Positions 30,905 through 41,226 of a DNA stretch of 64,000 nt are shown here, in pieces. The notes under the pieces are model-generated. The model was given only the letters and a program-made list of their open reading frames with translations, did no database searches and was not told where the DNA came from. The stretch's first letter is position 1; every line of letters starts with the position of its first letter. Position numbers and translations under genes: made by a program. This DNA comes from JAYPUG01 sp038117265 (GTDB taxonomy: Bacteria > Pseudomonadota > Alphaproteobacteria > UBA6615). The stretch lies in assembly GCA_038117265.1 (NCBI GenBank), contig JAYOFO010000007.1:4605-68604 (forward strand), written 5' to 3'.

Positions 30905-32230
30905 ATGCGTCGCAGCCAGCTGTTCCTGCCCACCCTGAAGGAAACGCCCGCCGAGGCCCAGATCGTCTCGCACCGGCTGATGCTGCGCGCGGGCCTGATC
31001 CGGCAATCGGCCGCCGGCATCTACACCTGGTTGCCCACGGGCCTGCGCGTTTTGCAAAAGATCGCCCAGATCGTGCGCGAGGAGCAGGATCGCACCGGCG
31101 CGCAGGAGGTGCTGATGCCGACGATCCAGTCGGCCGACATCTGGCGCAAGTCGGGGCGCTACGACGATTACGGCAAGGAGATGCTGCGCATCGCCGACCG
31201 CCATGACCGCGAGATGCTCTACGGGCCGACGGCGGAGGAGGTGATCACCGACATCGTCGCCAACGAGATCACCAGCTACCGCGACCTGCCGAAGAACCTC
31301 TACAACATCCAGTGGAAGTTCCGCGACGAGGTGCGCCCCCGCTTCGGCGTCATGCGCGGGCGCGAGTTCCTGATGAAGGACAATTACTCCTTCGACCTCG
31401 ACTATGCCGGCGCGCGCCACTCCTACAACAAGATGTTCGCCGCCTACCTGCGCACCTATGCGCGCATGGGGCTGAAGGCGATCCCGATGGCGGCCGACAC
31501 CGGCCCGATCGGCGGCGATCTCAGCCACGAGTTCATCATCCTCGCCGAGACGGGCGAGAGCGAGGTCTTCTGCGACCGTGCGCTGGTCGACCTGCCGCCG
31601 CCGGGCGACGACATCGACTATGGGGCCGACCTGCAGCCGCTGGTCGACGAGTGGACGTCCTATTACGCTGCCACCGACGAGAAGCACGATCCGGCCGCGT
31701 GCCCGATCGCGGGCGACCGGCTGATCACCGCGCGCGGCATCGAGGTCGGCCACATCTTCTATTTCGGCACCAAGTACTCCGCCCCGCTGGGCGCGTCGGT
31801 GCAGGGGCCGAACGGCCAGAACATCACGCTGGAGATGGGCAGCTACGGCATCGGCGTATCGCGGCTCGCCGGCGCGATCATCGAAGCCTCCCACGACGAT
31901 GACGGCATCATCTGGCCCGAGAGCGTCGCGCCGTGGCGCGTCGGGGTGATCAACCTGAAGGTCGGCGACGGCGACTGCGATGCGGCATGCGAGCGGATCT
32001 ATGCCGACCTGCGCGCGGCCGGCATCGAGGCGCTCTATGACGACCGCGACGAGCGCGCCGGCGCCAAGTTCGCCGACATGGACCTGGTGGGCATCCCCTG
32101 GCAGGTCACGGTCGGCCCGCGCGGCCTCAACGACGGCAAGGTCGAGATCAAGCGCCGGGCCGGCAGCGAGAAGTCCGAGATCGCGCTCGACGGGCTCGGC
32201 GCGTGGATCGCGGACCGGGCTGCGTCATAG
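30905..32230 (+). CDS. proS: Prolyl-tRNA synthetase (short type)
   Basis: Class II aminoacyl-tRNA synthetase charging tRNA-Pro. At 441 residues it is the short alphaproteobacterial form lacking the editing insertion (INS) domain of the roughly 570-residue E. coli enzyme. Catalytic core: [18 protein letters not shown] start, motif 2 region [23 protein letters not shown], motif 3 [12 protein letters not shown]-terminal anticodon-binding domain starts at about residue 340 ([12 protein letters not shown]). Upstream of lolCD, the conserved order. Confidence 0.97.
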   Translation: MRRSQLFLPTLKETPAEAQIVSHRLMLRAGLIRQSAAGIYTWLPTGLRVLQKIAQIVREEQDRTGAQEVLMPTIQSADIWRKSGRYDDYGKEMLRIADRHDREMLYGPTAEEVITDIVANEITSYRDLPKNLYNIQWKFRDEVRPRFGVMRGREFLMKDNYSFDLDYAGARHSYNKMFAAYLRTYARMGLKAIPMAADTGPIGGDLSHEFIILAETGESEVFCDRALVDLPPPGDDIDYGADLQPLVDEWTSYYAATDEKHDPAACPIAGDRLITARGIEVGHIFYFGTKYSAPLGASVQGPNGQNITLEMGSYGIGVSRLAGAIIEASHDDDGIIWPESVAPWRVGVINLKVGDGDCDAACERIYADLRAAGIEALYDDRDERAGAKFADMDLVGIPWQVTVGPRGLNDGKVEIKRRAGSEKSEIALDGLGAWIADRAAS

Positions 32231-32305
32231 GGTGGCCATCTTTTCCGGTCAGCCTGACTGGCTGTGGCCGCAACGTCGCGCGGCGTTCGAAAGGGTAGGC
32301 GGCTG

Positions 32306-33550
32306 ATGTTTTCGCCCGTCGAATGGATGATCGCGCTGCGCTACATGCGCGCGCGCCGGGCCGAGGGGTTCATCTCGGTGATCGCGGGCTTCTCGCTGCT
32401 CGGGATCGCGCTGGGCGTCGCCACCCTGATCATCGTGCTGTCGGTGATGAACGGCTTCCGCATCGAACTCCTCGACCGGATCATCGGCCTCAACGGCCAC
32501 ATCGCAGTGATCAGCTCCACCGGGCCCCTGATCGACTACGATCCGATCGCGGAGCGGGTGCGCGCCGTCGAGGGTGTCGTCTCCGTGACCCCGCTCGTCG
32601 AGGGCCAGGTGCTGGCGACCAGCGGCGGGCAGGCCTCCGGGGCGCTGGTGCGCGGCGTGGCGCCCGACGCGCTCGCCCGGCGCGCCTCGATCGCCGGCAA
32701 CATCCAGGCCGGTTCGCTGGATGCGTTCGAGGGCGGCGATGCGGTCGTCATGGGCGCGCGCCTGGCGCGCAAGCTCGGCGTGCGGGTCGGCGACAAGGTC
32801 ACCCTGGTCTCGCCGCGCGGCAACGTCACGGCGTTCGGCACCGTGCCGCGGATGCAGGCCTACCGGGTCGTGGCGACCTTCCAGGTCGGCATGTTCGAGT
32901 TCGACAGCACCTTCGTGTTCATGCCGCTGGCCGCGGCCCAGCAGTATTTCCGTCTGGCCGATGCGGTGAACCAGCTCGAGGTCTTCGTCGAGGATCCCGA
33001 CCGCCTGCTGCGCCCGCGCCTCGCCATCGGCGCCGTGCTGGACCCCGGGCTGCGCCTGTTCGATTGGCAGCAGGCCAACGGCAGCTTCTTCAACGCGCTG
33101 CAGGTCGAGCGCAATGTGATGTTTCTGATCCTCACCCTGATCATCCTGGTGGCGGCGTTCAACATCATCTCCAGCCTGATCATGCTGGTGAAGGACAAGG
33201 GCTCGGCCATCGCGATTCTGCGCACCGTGGGCGCCTCGCGCGGCATGATCATGCGGGTGTTCTTCATTGTCGGCGCCAGCATCGGCGTGGTCGGAACGCT
33301 GGCCGGCGCCGTACTCGGCCTGGTCTTCTCCGAGAACATCGAGGCGATCCGCGGCTGGCTCGAAGCCCTGACCGGGACCGAGCTGTTCGCCGCCGAGATC
33401 TACTTCCTCAGCCAGCTTCCCGCCGAGGTCGATCCCGGCGAGGTGGTGATGGTGGTGTCGATGGCGCTGGGCCTGTCGATCCTGGCGACCCTGTACCCGA
33501 GCTGGCGGGCCTCGCGGCTCGATCCGGTCGAGGCGCTGCGCAATGAGTGA
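32306..33550 (+). CDS. lolC: Lipoprotein-releasing ABC transporter permease LolC/E
   Basis: Inner-membrane permease that extracts outer-membrane lipoproteins for transfer to LolA. 414 residues with four transmembrane helices: one near residues 22-48 followed by a large periplasmic domain, and three C-terminal from about residue 270. The N-terminal signature [29 protein letters not shown] and the core VVLS-type helix match the LolCE family. ATG 32306 gives this N-terminus. A single LolC/E-like gene with one lolD suggests a homodimeric permease. The lolD start overlaps its end by 8 bp. Confidence 0.94.
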   Translation: MFSPVEWMIALRYMRARRAEGFISVIAGFSLLGIALGVATLIIVLSVMNGFRIELLDRIIGLNGHIAVISSTGPLIDYDPIAERVRAVEGVVSVTPLVEGQVLATSGGQASGALVRGVAPDALARRASIAGNIQAGSLDAFEGGDAVVMGARLARKLGVRVGDKVTLVSPRGNVTAFGTVPRMQAYRVVATFQVGMFEFDSTFVFMPLAAAQQYFRLADAVNQLEVFVEDPDRLLRPRLAIGAVLDPGLRLFDWQQANGSFFNALQVERNVMFLILTLIILVAAFNIISSLIMLVKDKGSAIAILRTVGASRGMIMRVFFIVGASIGVVGTLAGAVLGLVFSENIEAIRGWLEALTGTELFAAEIYFLSQLPAEVDPGEVVMVVSMALGLSILATLYPSWRASRLDPVEALRNE

Positions 33551-34223
33551 GGCGGCGCTGAGCCTGCGCGGCGTGTCGCGCACCTTCCACCAGGGCGGGC
33601 GCGACCTGGCCGTCCTGCGCGGCGTGGACCTGGACCTGGCCGCTGGCGAGATCGTCGCGCTGGTCGGGCCCTCGGGGGCGGGCAAGTCGACCCTGCTGCA
33701 CATCGCCGGCCTGCTGGAGCATCCCGATGCGGGCCAGATCGCGATCGCGGGCGAGGCCTGCGCCGGCCTGGCCGACGGCGAACGCACGCGCCTGCGGCGC
33801 AACGTCCTGGGCTTCGTCTACCAATTCCATCACCTTCTGCCCGAATTCTCCGCGCTCGAGAACGTCATGCTGCCGCAGATGATCGCCGGCACGCCGCGTG
33901 CGGCCGCGCGTGCGCGCGCAGGCGAACTGCTCGAGATGTTGGGGCTCGGCGCGCGGGTGGGCCACCGCCCGGCCCAGCTCTCGGGCGGCGAGCAGCAGCG
34001 CGTCGCCATCGCGCGCAGCGTCGCCAATGCGCCCGCCGTGCTGCTGGCCGACGAGCCGACCGGCAACCTGGATCCCGAGACGGCCGAGGCGGTGTTCGCC
34101 CAGCTTCTCGGCCTGGTGCGCGGCGCCGGCCTGGCGGCGCTGGTGGCGACCCACAATCTGGACCTGGCGGCGCGCATGGACCGGGTCTTGCGCATCCGCG
34201 ACGGGCATCTGACCGCGGCGTGA
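33543..34223 (+). CDS. lolD: Lipoprotein-releasing ABC transporter ATPase LolD
   Basis: ATPase partner of LolC, 226 residues. Walker [11 protein letters not shown]-loop [16 protein letters not shown], signature LSGGEQQR, Walker [13 protein letters not shown] and the H-loop VATHNLD are complete. The QFHHLLPEF segment is characteristic of LolD. The ATG overlaps the lolC end, implying coupled translation. Confidence 0.96.
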   Translation: MSEAALSLRGVSRTFHQGGRDLAVLRGVDLDLAAGEIVALVGPSGAGKSTLLHIAGLLEHPDAGQIAIAGEACAGLADGERTRLRRNVLGFVYQFHHLLPEFSALENVMLPQMIAGTPRAAARARAGELLEMLGLGARVGHRPAQLSGGEQQRVAIARSVANAPAVLLADEPTGNLDPETAEAVFAQLLGLVRGAGLAALVATHNLDLAARMDRVLRIRDGHLTAA

Positions 34224-34301
34224 GGCCGCGCCCGACTTGTCCCCGGGTTTCGCGCGATTGAAGCGCAGCGCCCGGCGGCAGAATCGGGCTAAATTCGGCG
34301 C

Positions 34302-37300
34302 ATGTCCCACGCCGATTTCGTCCACCTCCGTGTCCATTCCGCCTATTCCCTCGCCGAGGGGGCGCTGCGCATCCCGCAGCTGGTCGCCCTGTGCCGCGAA
34401 AAGGCGATGCCGGCGGTCGCGATCACCGACACCGGCAACCTGTTCGGCGCGCTGGAATTCTCGCTGGCCGCGGCCAAGGCGGGTATCCAGCCGATCGTGG
34501 GCTGCCAGGTGGCGCTGGCGCGCGAGGAGAACCCCGATTCCAGCGCCAGCGGCGCGCGCTATGCCGATGGCGACCAGCTCGTCCTGCTGGCGCAGTCGCA
34601 AGCGGGCTACGGCAACCTGCTCGACCTCGTCAGCCGCTCCTACATCGAGATGGACGATGGCGGCCGGCCCATGGTGAAGCTTTCCGCGCTGGACGGGCGC
34701 ACCGAGGGGCTGATCGCGCTCACGGGCGGGGTCGCGGGCCTGCCGGGCCGCCTGCTGGCCGAGGGGCAGGCCGGTGCGGCCGAGGCGGCGCTGCTGCGCC
34801 TGGCCGCCCTGTTCCCGGAGCGGCTCTATGTCGAACTGCAGCGCCACGGGCTCGACAGCGAGGACCGGCTGGAGCCGGCCTTCCTCGATCTCGCCTACAA
34901 GCACGATTTGCCGCTGGTGGCGACCAACGAGGCGTTCTTCGCCGATGCCGACATGTACGAGGCCCACGACGCGCTGCTGTGCATCTCGCAGAGCGCCTAC
35001 GTGTCGCAGTCCGAACGCCGCCGGGTGACGCCGGAACACCGGTTCAAGTCGGCGGCGGAGATGCGTGCGCTGTTCGCCGACCTGCCCGAGGCGATCGACA
35101 ACACGCTGGTGGTGGCGCAGCGCTGCGCGTTCATGCCGACCGAGGCGAGCCCCATGCTGCCGCCGTTCCCCACCGTGGGGGCCAAGAGCGAGGACGACGC
35201 GCTGCGCGCCGAGGCCGCGGCCGGCCTCGAGGCGCGGCTGGAGAGCCTTGTCTACGCCGCCGACATGGATGCCGCCGCCCGCGAGGCGACGGCGAAACCG
35301 TACCGAGACAGGTTGAGCTTCGAGCTCGAAACCATTGTTAATATGGGATATTCAGGTTACTTCCTGATCGTCTCCGACTTCATCAAATGGTCCAAGGCCA
35401 ACGGCGTCGCCGTGGGTCCGGGCCGCGGTTCGGGCGCCGGCTCGGTGGTCGCCTGGGCGCTGACCATCACCGACCTCGACCCGCTGCGCTTCGGGCTGTT
35501 CTTCGAGCGCTTCCTGAACCCCGAGCGTGTGTCGATGCCCGACTTCGACATCGACTTCTGCCAGGAACGCCGCGACGAGGTGATCCACTACGTCCAGCAG
35601 AAGTATGGCGACGACCGGGTCGCCCAGATCATCACCTTCGGCAAGCTGCAGGCGCGCGCCGTGGTGCGCGACGTCGGCCGGGTGCTCGAGATGCCCTACG
35701 GCCAGGTCGACCGGATCGCCAAGATGGTGCCCAACAACCCGGCGAACCCGGTGACCCTGAAGGAGGCGATCGAGGGGGAACCGCAGCTCCAGGCGATGCG
35801 CGACGAGGACGAGGCGGTCGCGCATCTGCTTGATATCGCACTGAAACTCGAGGGGCTGTACCGGAACTCCTCGACCCATGCGGCCGGCGTGGTGATCGGC
35901 GACCGGCCGCTGTCGGAGACCATTCCGCTGTATCGCGATCCGCGGTCGGCGACCCTGGCGACCCAGTTCTCGATGAAATATGTCGAGGCGGCGGGGCTGG
36001 TGAAATTCGATTTCCTGGGCCTCAAGACCCTCGACGTGCTGCAGAAGGCCGTGGAACTGCTCGCCGAAAGCGGAATCGCGGTCGATCTGGCGGCTCTGCC
36101 GCTCGACGATGCCAGGACCTTCGAGATGCTCGGCCGCGGCGACACGACCGGCGTGTTCCAGTGTGAATCCTCGGGCGTGCGCGACGTGCTGCGCAAGCTG
36201 GGGCCGGACCGGTTCGAGGACATCATCGCGGTCGTGGCGCTGTACCGCCCCGGCCCGATGGACAACATCCCCAGCTACATCTCGCGCAAGCACGGCAAGG
36301 AAGAGGTCGACTACCTGCACGAAAATCTCGAGGCCTGCCTGGGCGAGACCTACGGCATCCCGATCTACCAGGAGCAGGTGATGCAGATGGCGCAGGAGCT
36401 GGCGGGCTACACGCTGGGCGGCGCCGACCTGCTGCGCCGCGCCATGGGCAAGAAGATCAAGGCCGAGATGGACGCCCAGCAGGAGACGTTCGTCGCCGGC
36501 GCGGCGAAGAACGGGGTGCCCGAGGCCACATCGGCCCGCATCTTCGAGACCATCGCCAAGTTCGCGGGCTACGGCTTCAACAAGGCCCACGCCGCCGCCT
36601 ATGCGCTGATCGCCTACCAGACGGCCTATCTGAAGGCGAATTATCCGGTCGAGTTCTTCGCCGCGTCGATGACACTGGACATGGGCAACACAGACAAGCT
36701 GGCGATCTACAAGCAGGAACTGGCGAAGAACCGCATATCCCTGCTGCCGCCCGACATCAACGCCTCCCACGTCGAATTCTCCGTGGAGGGCGTGCGCGAC
36801 GCCGATGTCGATGTCGATGCGGGCGAGGCGGCCGATGCGGAGGCCGCGCGCCCGGTCGGCGGCATCCGCTACGCGCTGGCCGCCATCAAGGGCGTCGGCA
36901 GCGGGGCCGTGCGCGACCTGGTGGCTGAGCGCACGGCCAACGGGCCCTTCGACGACCCCTTCGCCGTGGCCAGCCGGCTCGACCCCCATGTCCTGAACCG
37001 CCGCCAGCTCGAACAGCTGGTCTGCGCCGGCGCCTTCGACCGGCTCGACGGCAACCGGGCGCGGGTGTTCGGCGGGATCGACCAGATCCTCGCTCATGCC
37101 CAGAGCACCCAGCGCGAGCGCGAAACCGGCCAGTTCAACCTGCTCGGCGAGATGGCGGACGAGGCGGGTGCCGCGCCGCGCCTGCCGGCGCGCGACGACT
37201 GGGTCCAGTCCGAGCGCCTGCAGCGCGAACTGGACGCGATCGGGTTCTACATGTCCGCCCATCCGCTCGACGAGTATGCCAAGCTCCTCGACCGCCTCGG

Positions 37301-37850
37301 CATCGTCGGCAGCGCCGATGTCGAGCGCACGGTGGCCGCCCAGGGCGGCGCGGCGGTGATTGCGCTCGCCGGCTCGGTGATCGCGGTCCAGCAGCGCACC
37401 TCGCAGCGGGGCAGCAAATACGCCTTCGTGCAGCTCTCCGACGCGTCGGGAACCTATGAGGTGACGATGTTCGCCGAGGTGCTGGCCGCCGCGCGCGAGA
37501 CGCTGGAGAGCGGCAAGCCGGTGCTGGTGCAGACCGCAGCGCGGATCGAGGACGGCCAGCTGCGCCTGACGGTCCAGAGCGTGCGCGAACTCGACGCCGC
37601 GGCCGCTAGCGCGCCGGTGGCGATCCGCATCTGGGTCGAGGATTCCGATCCGCTCGGATCGCTCAAATCCCTGATCGAGCGGGAGGCCCTGCCGTCGAAC
37701 GCGCGGCCGGGCAACGGGCGGATCAGCCTGGTGATCCCGGACGGCGGGCGCGACGTGGTCGTGCGGCTCGACGGGTCCTATGTCTGCACGCCGCAGCTGC
37801 GCCAGGCGATGCGCGCGATCGCCGGCGTGGTCGACGTGCAGGAACTGTAG
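34302..37850 (+). CDS. dnaE: DNA polymerase III subunit alpha
   Basis: Replicative polymerase catalytic subunit, 1182 residues, normal for DnaE1. N-terminal PHP domain (FVHLRVHSAYSLAEGA), C-family polymerase palm with the catalytic aspartates in PDFDIDF (about Asp414 and Asp416), the KAHAAAYA fingers region, an HhH motif followed by KGVGSGAVRDLV, and a C-terminal OB fold around SQRGSKYAFVQLSD. An Asp-rich acidic insert near residue 840 is not conserved. The gene stands 78 bp after lolD. Confidence 0.98.
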   Translation: MSHADFVHLRVHSAYSLAEGALRIPQLVALCREKAMPAVAITDTGNLFGALEFSLAAAKAGIQPIVGCQVALAREENPDSSASGARYADGDQLVLLAQSQAGYGNLLDLVSRSYIEMDDGGRPMVKLSALDGRTEGLIALTGGVAGLPGRLLAEGQAGAAEAALLRLAALFPERLYVELQRHGLDSEDRLEPAFLDLAYKHDLPLVATNEAFFADADMYEAHDALLCISQSAYVSQSERRRVTPEHRFKSAAEMRALFADLPEAIDNTLVVAQRCAFMPTEASPMLPPFPTVGAKSEDDALRAEAAAGLEARLESLVYAADMDAAAREATAKPYRDRLSFELETIVNMGYSGYFLIVSDFIKWSKANGVAVGPGRGSGAGSVVAWALTITDLDPLRFGLFFERFLNPERVSMPDFDIDFCQERRDEVIHYVQQKYGDDRVAQIITFGKLQARAVVRDVGRVLEMPYGQVDRIAKMVPNNPANPVTLKEAIEGEPQLQAMRDEDEAVAHLLDIALKLEGLYRNSSTHAAGVVIGDRPLSETIPLYRDPRSATLATQFSMKYVEAAGLVKFDFLGLKTLDVLQKAVELLAESGIAVDLAALPLDDARTFEMLGRGDTTGVFQCESSGVRDVLRKLGPDRFEDIIAVVALYRPGPMDNIPSYISRKHGKEEVDYLHENLEACLGETYGIPIYQEQVMQMAQELAGYTLGGADLLRRAMGKKIKAEMDAQQETFVAGAAKNGVPEATSARIFETIAKFAGYGFNKAHAAAYALIAYQTAYLKANYPVEFFAASMTLDMGNTDKLAIYKQELAKNRISLLPPDINASHVEFSVEGVRDADVDVDAGEAADAEAARPVGGIRYALAAIKGVGSGAVRDLVAERTANGPFDDPFAVASRLDPHVLNRRQLEQLVCAGAFDRLDGNRARVFGGIDQILAHAQSTQRERETGQFNLLGEMADEAGAAPRLPARDDWVQSERLQRELDAIGFYMSAHPLDEYAKLLDRLGIVGSADVERTVAAQGGAAVIALAGSVIAVQQRTSQRGSKYAFVQLSDASGTYEVTMFAEVLAAARETLESGKPVLVQTAARIEDGQLRLTVQSVRELDAAAASAPVAIRIWVEDSDPLGSLKSLIEREALPSNARPGNGRISLVIPDGGRDVVVRLDGSYVCTPQLRQAMRAIAGVVDVQEL

Positions 37851-37913
37851 CCGCCGCCCGGAAAAGGCGTATAAAATCCTCCCTCGAACAAGAAAACGGG
37901 GGAGTCAGAGACA

Positions 37914-38243
37914 ATGTCCACCAAGCTCATGGAGCGTACGGCCGCCGAGGCCGCGGACCGCGAAGTCGGTCATTTCGAGGTCCTCGTCGACGACGCGCGG
38001 ACCCGCATCACCCAGTGGCACATCAAGCCGGGGCAGCAGACCGGCTGGCACTCCCACGATTTCGACTATGTGACCATCCAGCAGTCCGAGGGCCAGCTGC
38101 ACATGGAGCATGCCGACGGGTCGGAGCGCGACGTTTTCTACGTGCCGGGCACGGCCGTGGCGATCAAGGCGCCGGTGGAGCACAATGCCACCAATGTGGG
38201 CGACGTCGACATCCGCGTCCTCGAAATCGAATACAAGAGCTGA
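37914..38243 (+). CDS. Small cupin-domain protein 1
   Basis: A 109-residue single-domain cupin with a beta-barrel pattern. Putative metal ligands are His46 and His48 in GWHSHDFDY and His90 in APVEHNATN. The usual Glu of cupin motif 1 is not conserved (Asp51 or Tyr nearby). ATG 37914 has GGGGAG upstream. It is a paralogue of the next gene: same length, HxH position and EIEYK ending. Substrate unknown; many small cupins are dioxygenases, isomerases or sensors. It separates dnaE from the rpsB block. Confidence 0.8.
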   Translation: MSTKLMERTAAEAADREVGHFEVLVDDARTRITQWHIKPGQQTGWHSHDFDYVTIQQSEGQLHMEHADGSERDVFYVPGTAVAIKAPVEHNATNVGDVDIRVLEIEYKS

Positions 38244-38259
38244 CGGGCGGAGCGGTCGC

Positions 38260-38601
38260 ATGTCGCAGAAGCTCGAGGAACGCACGAAGGCCGAGGTTCC
38301 GGCGGAGAACCGGGGCCATTACGAGGTGCTGGTCGACAACGACACCACCCGGATCACCTTCCACCACATCGAGAAGGGCCAGTGTTCGGGCTGGCACCTG
38401 CACGATACGAACTATGTCGGCTATCACTTCGGCGACAGCGAGGTGCGGATCGAGCGCGGCGAGGGCGATGCGCCGACGACCATGGCGTCGAACAAGGGTG
38501 TGGCGACCTTCTACGACGTCGGCGACGGCTTCGAGCACAACGTCACGGTCGTCAGCGACACGCCGCTGATCGCGCTGGAGATCGAGTACAAGAAGGGGTG
38601 A
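38260..38601 (+). CDS. Small cupin-domain protein 2
   Basis: A 113-residue cupin, tandem paralogue of the preceding gene, 16 bp downstream. Both share KLxERT near the N-terminus, GHxEVLVD, RIT, GWHxHD (His46, His48) and EIEYK at the end. His93 completes a likely metal site and Asn51 replaces the usual Glu. The stop overlaps the GTG of the following chimeric ORF. The pair may form a heteromer (inference). Function not recognised. Confidence 0.8.
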   Translation: MSQKLEERTKAEVPAENRGHYEVLVDNDTTRITFHHIEKGQCSGWHLHDTNYVGYHFGDSEVRIERGEGDAPTTMASNKGVATFYDVGDGFEHNVTVVSDTPLIALEIEYKKG

Positions 38602-39209
38602 GGCTGGCCACCGCCGAACAGGAGGCCGAGGGCGCGCCCCAGGAGCTGATCAAGGCCGACCGGCGCACCGTGCGCCAGATTCTCACCGCCCCCGTCGACG
38701 GGGTGGTACAGAAACTCGCGGCCTACACGGTGGGCGGCGTGGTGAACACCGGCGACCCGGTGCTCGTCGTTGTGCCCGCCGGCCGCACCCTGGAGGTGGA
38801 GGCGAGCGTGCTCAACAAGGACGTCGGCTTCGTCGAGGCGGGCCAGATCGTCGAGGTGAAGCTGGAGGCGTTCCCGTTCACCCGCTGCGGCACGATCCAC
38901 GGCTATCTCGACGGGTGCGACGCGGCGCTCTGGCATGCGGAGGCCATGCGGCGTGACGCGGTTGAGCGCCGGCTTCTCGTGATTGCCGAGGCGGCCGCGA
39001 GCCTTGGCGAATTGGCGGAGACGGATATCCCGGACCAGCCCTGGCCCGCGATCCGTGGCATCGGCAACCGGCGGCGGCACGAGTACGGCGCGGTCGACGA
39101 TAGGTTGATCTGGAACCTGGTCTCGGGGCCGCAATTGCAACCGCTCTGCGATGCCGTGGCGAAGCGCCTGGACCGTGGCGGTGTGGCCGACGGCGCGGAA
39201 GACGCCTGA
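38598..39209 (+). CDS. Chimeric ORF: HlyD adaptor fragment joined to HepT/DUF86 fragment
   Basis: A 203-residue open frame starting at GTG 38598, overlapping the cupin stop. Residues 1-104 match the end of the coiled coil and the lipoyl/beta-barrel part of a type I secretion periplasmic adaptor (HlyD): LTAPVDGVVQKLAAYTVGG and VLNKDVGFVEAGQIVEVKLEAF. There is no membrane anchor or signal peptide. Residues 105-192 match the second half of a HepT/DUF86 RNase toxin (RRDAVERRLLVIAEAA, PWPAIRGIGN, HEY). The catalytic R-x4-H-x-Y motif keeps His161 and Tyr163 but has Gly156 in place of Arg. No MntA-type partner or ABC exporter is nearby. Most likely a deletion-fused, non-functional remnant. Confidence 0.6.
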   Translation: MRLATAEQEAEGAPQELIKADRRTVRQILTAPVDGVVQKLAAYTVGGVVNTGDPVLVVVPAGRTLEVEASVLNKDVGFVEAGQIVEVKLEAFPFTRCGTIHGYLDGCDAALWHAEAMRRDAVERRLLVIAEAAASLGELAETDIPDQPWPAIRGIGNRRRHEYGAVDDRLIWNLVSGPQLQPLCDAVAKRLDRGGVADGAEDA

Positions 39210-39223
39210 CCCCGATTAAAACC

Positions 39224-39252
39224 TTGAATCGCCGGCGGCTTGGGGGTATCAA
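39224..39252 (+). promoter_or_regulatory. Candidate promoter of rpsB-tsf
   Basis: TTGAAT (39224-39229), a 17-bp spacer and TATCAA (39247-39252), four of six consensus positions in each box. It would give a leader of about 130 nt before rpsB. It overlaps the first hairpin below, so one of the two calls may be wrong. Confidence 0.35.
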
Positions 39253-39280
39253 GCCGCCGGTTCCCGTTTGATTGCGGGAA
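39232..39280 (+). promoter_or_regulatory. Two adjacent hairpins upstream of rpsB
   Basis: Stem 1: CCGGCGGCTTG (39232-39242) pairs with 39250-39260, 11 bp with a 7-nt loop. Stem 2: TTCCCG (39261-39266) pairs with CGGGAA (39275-39280). They may terminate upstream transcription or form part of an S2-responsive leader. No U-tract follows stem 1. Confidence 0.4.
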
Positions 39281-39392
39281 CTTAATTCCACACGTAGACC
39301 TGCGGCAGGCGGACAGACAGACCCGCACGTCGATCCGGTGCCCCCGAGGGGGCGACAGTCTGCGGAGGCACGAACCGGTAAAGGAGAGACCC

Positions 39393-40229
39393 ATGGCGGT
39401 CCCGACGTTCACCATGCGTCAGCTTCTAGAAGCTGGCGTTCATTTCGGTCACAACACCCGGCGCTGGAATCCGAAGATGGCGCCGTTCATCTTCGGCGAC
39501 CGCAACGGCATCCACATCATCGACCTGCAGCAGACGGTCCCGATGCTGTATGCGGCGCTCAATGCGGTCCGCGACGTGGCATCGGGCGGCGGGCGCGTGC
39601 TCTTCGTCGGCACCAAGCGCGCGGCGAGCGACATCGTCGCGGAATCGGCGCGCAAGTGCGGCCAGTACTACGTCAACCAGCGCTGGCTCGGCGGCATGCT
39701 GACCAACTGGAAGACCATTTCCCATTCGATCAAGACCCTGAAGGAACTGGAAGAGCAGCTTTCGAGCGACGCCACCCAGGGCCTGACGAAGAAGGAGCTG
39801 CTGAACCTGACGCGCCAGCGCGACAAGCTGGAAATGGCGCTCGGCGGCATCAAGGAGATGGGCGGGCGTCCCGACCTGATCGTGGTGATCGACACCAACA
39901 AGGAAGACATCGCGATCAAGGAGGCCAAGAAGCTTGGCATTCCGGTCATCGGCGTCGTCGACTCGAATTCGAACCCGACCGACATCGACATGCCGATCCC
40001 GGGTAACGACGATGCGATGCGCGCGATCCAGCTCTATTGCGACCTGTTCGCCGGCGCGGTGATCGACGGGCTGCAGCAGGAGATGGCCGAGTCGGGCGTC
40101 GATATCGGCGCCGCCGAGGCGCCGCCGGAAGAGGTGGCGGTTGCCGAGGCCGCGGCCGAGCCGGCTCCTGCCGAAGCGGCGCCCACCGAGGCGGCCCCTG
40201 CGGACGCGGAAGCCGCACCGGCGAATTAA
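39393..40229 (+). CDS. rpsB: 30S ribosomal protein S2
   Basis: Small-subunit ribosomal protein. 278 residues. The family start [36 protein letters not shown] and the PVIGVVDSN region are complete. After about residue 235 there is an Ala/Pro/Glu-rich tail extending past the E. coli length (241), common in alphaproteobacteria. ATG 39393 follows AAGGAGAG; the frame remains open further upstream but that region is leader. First gene of the rpsB-tsf pair. Confidence 0.98.
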   Translation: MAVPTFTMRQLLEAGVHFGHNTRRWNPKMAPFIFGDRNGIHIIDLQQTVPMLYAALNAVRDVASGGGRVLFVGTKRAASDIVAESARKCGQYYVNQRWLGGMLTNWKTISHSIKTLKELEEQLSSDATQGLTKKELLNLTRQRDKLEMALGGIKEMGGRPDLIVVIDTNKEDIAIKEAKKLGIPVIGVVDSNSNPTDIDMPIPGNDDAMRAIQLYCDLFAGAVIDGLQQEMAESGVDIGAAEAPPEEVAVAEAAAEPAPAEAAPTEAAPADAEAAPAN

Positions 40230-40277
40230 CGCTTTAAAACAGATAGTTCTGAATCTTTATTCGAGTGGAGAATCGGC

Positions 40278-41195
40278 ATGGCTGAGATCACGGCGGCAGC
40301 CGTCAAGGAGCTGCGCGAGAAATCCGGCGCGGGCATGATGGACTGCAAGACCGCGCTGACCGAGTCCGGCGGCGACATGGAGGCGGCGGTCGACTGGCTG
40401 CGCAAGAAGGGCCTGTCCGCGGCGGCGAAGAAGGCCGGCCGGGCCGCGGCCGAGGGCCTCGTCGGCCTGGCGGTCGAGGGCCAGACGGGCGCGCTGGTTG
40501 AGGTCAATGCCGAGACTGATTTCGTGGCCCGCAACGAGACCTTTCAGGGGTTCGTCGGCGATGTCGCGAAGCTCGCGGTCGGCGCCGGAGAGAGCGTCGA
40601 CGGGCTGAAGGCCGCGTCCTACGACGGCGGTACGGTGGAGAGCGCGACGGTCGACCTGGTTGCGAAGATTGGCGAGAACATCGGCCTGCGCCGCTCGGCC
40701 CGGCTTTCCGTGGGCCAGGGCGTCGTCTCGGGCTATGTGCACAACCAGATCGCGCCGGGCCTGGGCAAGATCGGCGTCCTGGTGGCGCTCGAATCCGCCG
40801 GCGATGCCAGCAAGCTCGAGGAGCTCGGCCGGCAGCTGGCGATGCATGTCGCGGCGGCCCAGCCGCAGTTCCTGGATATCGCATCCGTCGATGCCGACGC
40901 GCTGGCGCGCGAGCGCGACGTGCTGGCCGAGCAGGCCCGCGCCTCGGGCAAGCCCGACGAGATCGTCCAGAAGATGGTCGAGGGCCGCCTGCGCAAGTAT
41001 TACGAGGAAGTGGTCCTGGTCGAGCAGACCTACGTGATCGACGGCGAGACGAAGATCTCCAAGGTCGTCGAGGCGGCCGCGAAGGACATCGGCACGCCGG
41101 TCAAGATCGCCGGGTTCGTCCGGTTCACGCTGGGCGAGGGCGTCGAGCGCCGCACCGACGATTTCGCCGACGAGGTCGCGAAACTCGCGGGCTAG
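40278..41195 (+). CDS. tsf: Elongation factor Ts
   Basis: Nucleotide exchange factor for EF-Tu, 305 residues. N-terminal UBA domain ([19 protein letters not shown]), the TDF motif in [11 protein letters not shown] that contacts the EF-Tu nucleotide site, and two core subdomains with [10 protein letters not shown] and [12 protein letters not shown]. Starts 48 bp after rpsB, in the conserved order. Confidence 0.98.
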   Translation: MAEITAAAVKELREKSGAGMMDCKTALTESGGDMEAAVDWLRKKGLSAAAKKAGRAAAEGLVGLAVEGQTGALVEVNAETDFVARNETFQGFVGDVAKLAVGAGESVDGLKAASYDGGTVESATVDLVAKIGENIGLRRSARLSVGQGVVSGYVHNQIAPGLGKIGVLVALESAGDASKLEELGRQLAMHVAAAQPQFLDIASVDADALARERDVLAEQARASGKPDEIVQKMVEGRLRKYYEEVVLVEQTYVIDGETKISKVVEAAAKDIGTPVKIAGFVRFTLGEGVERRTDDFADEVAKLAG

Positions 41196-41226
41196 GCCCC
41201 CAACCGGAACCGGGACGGGCACGACG

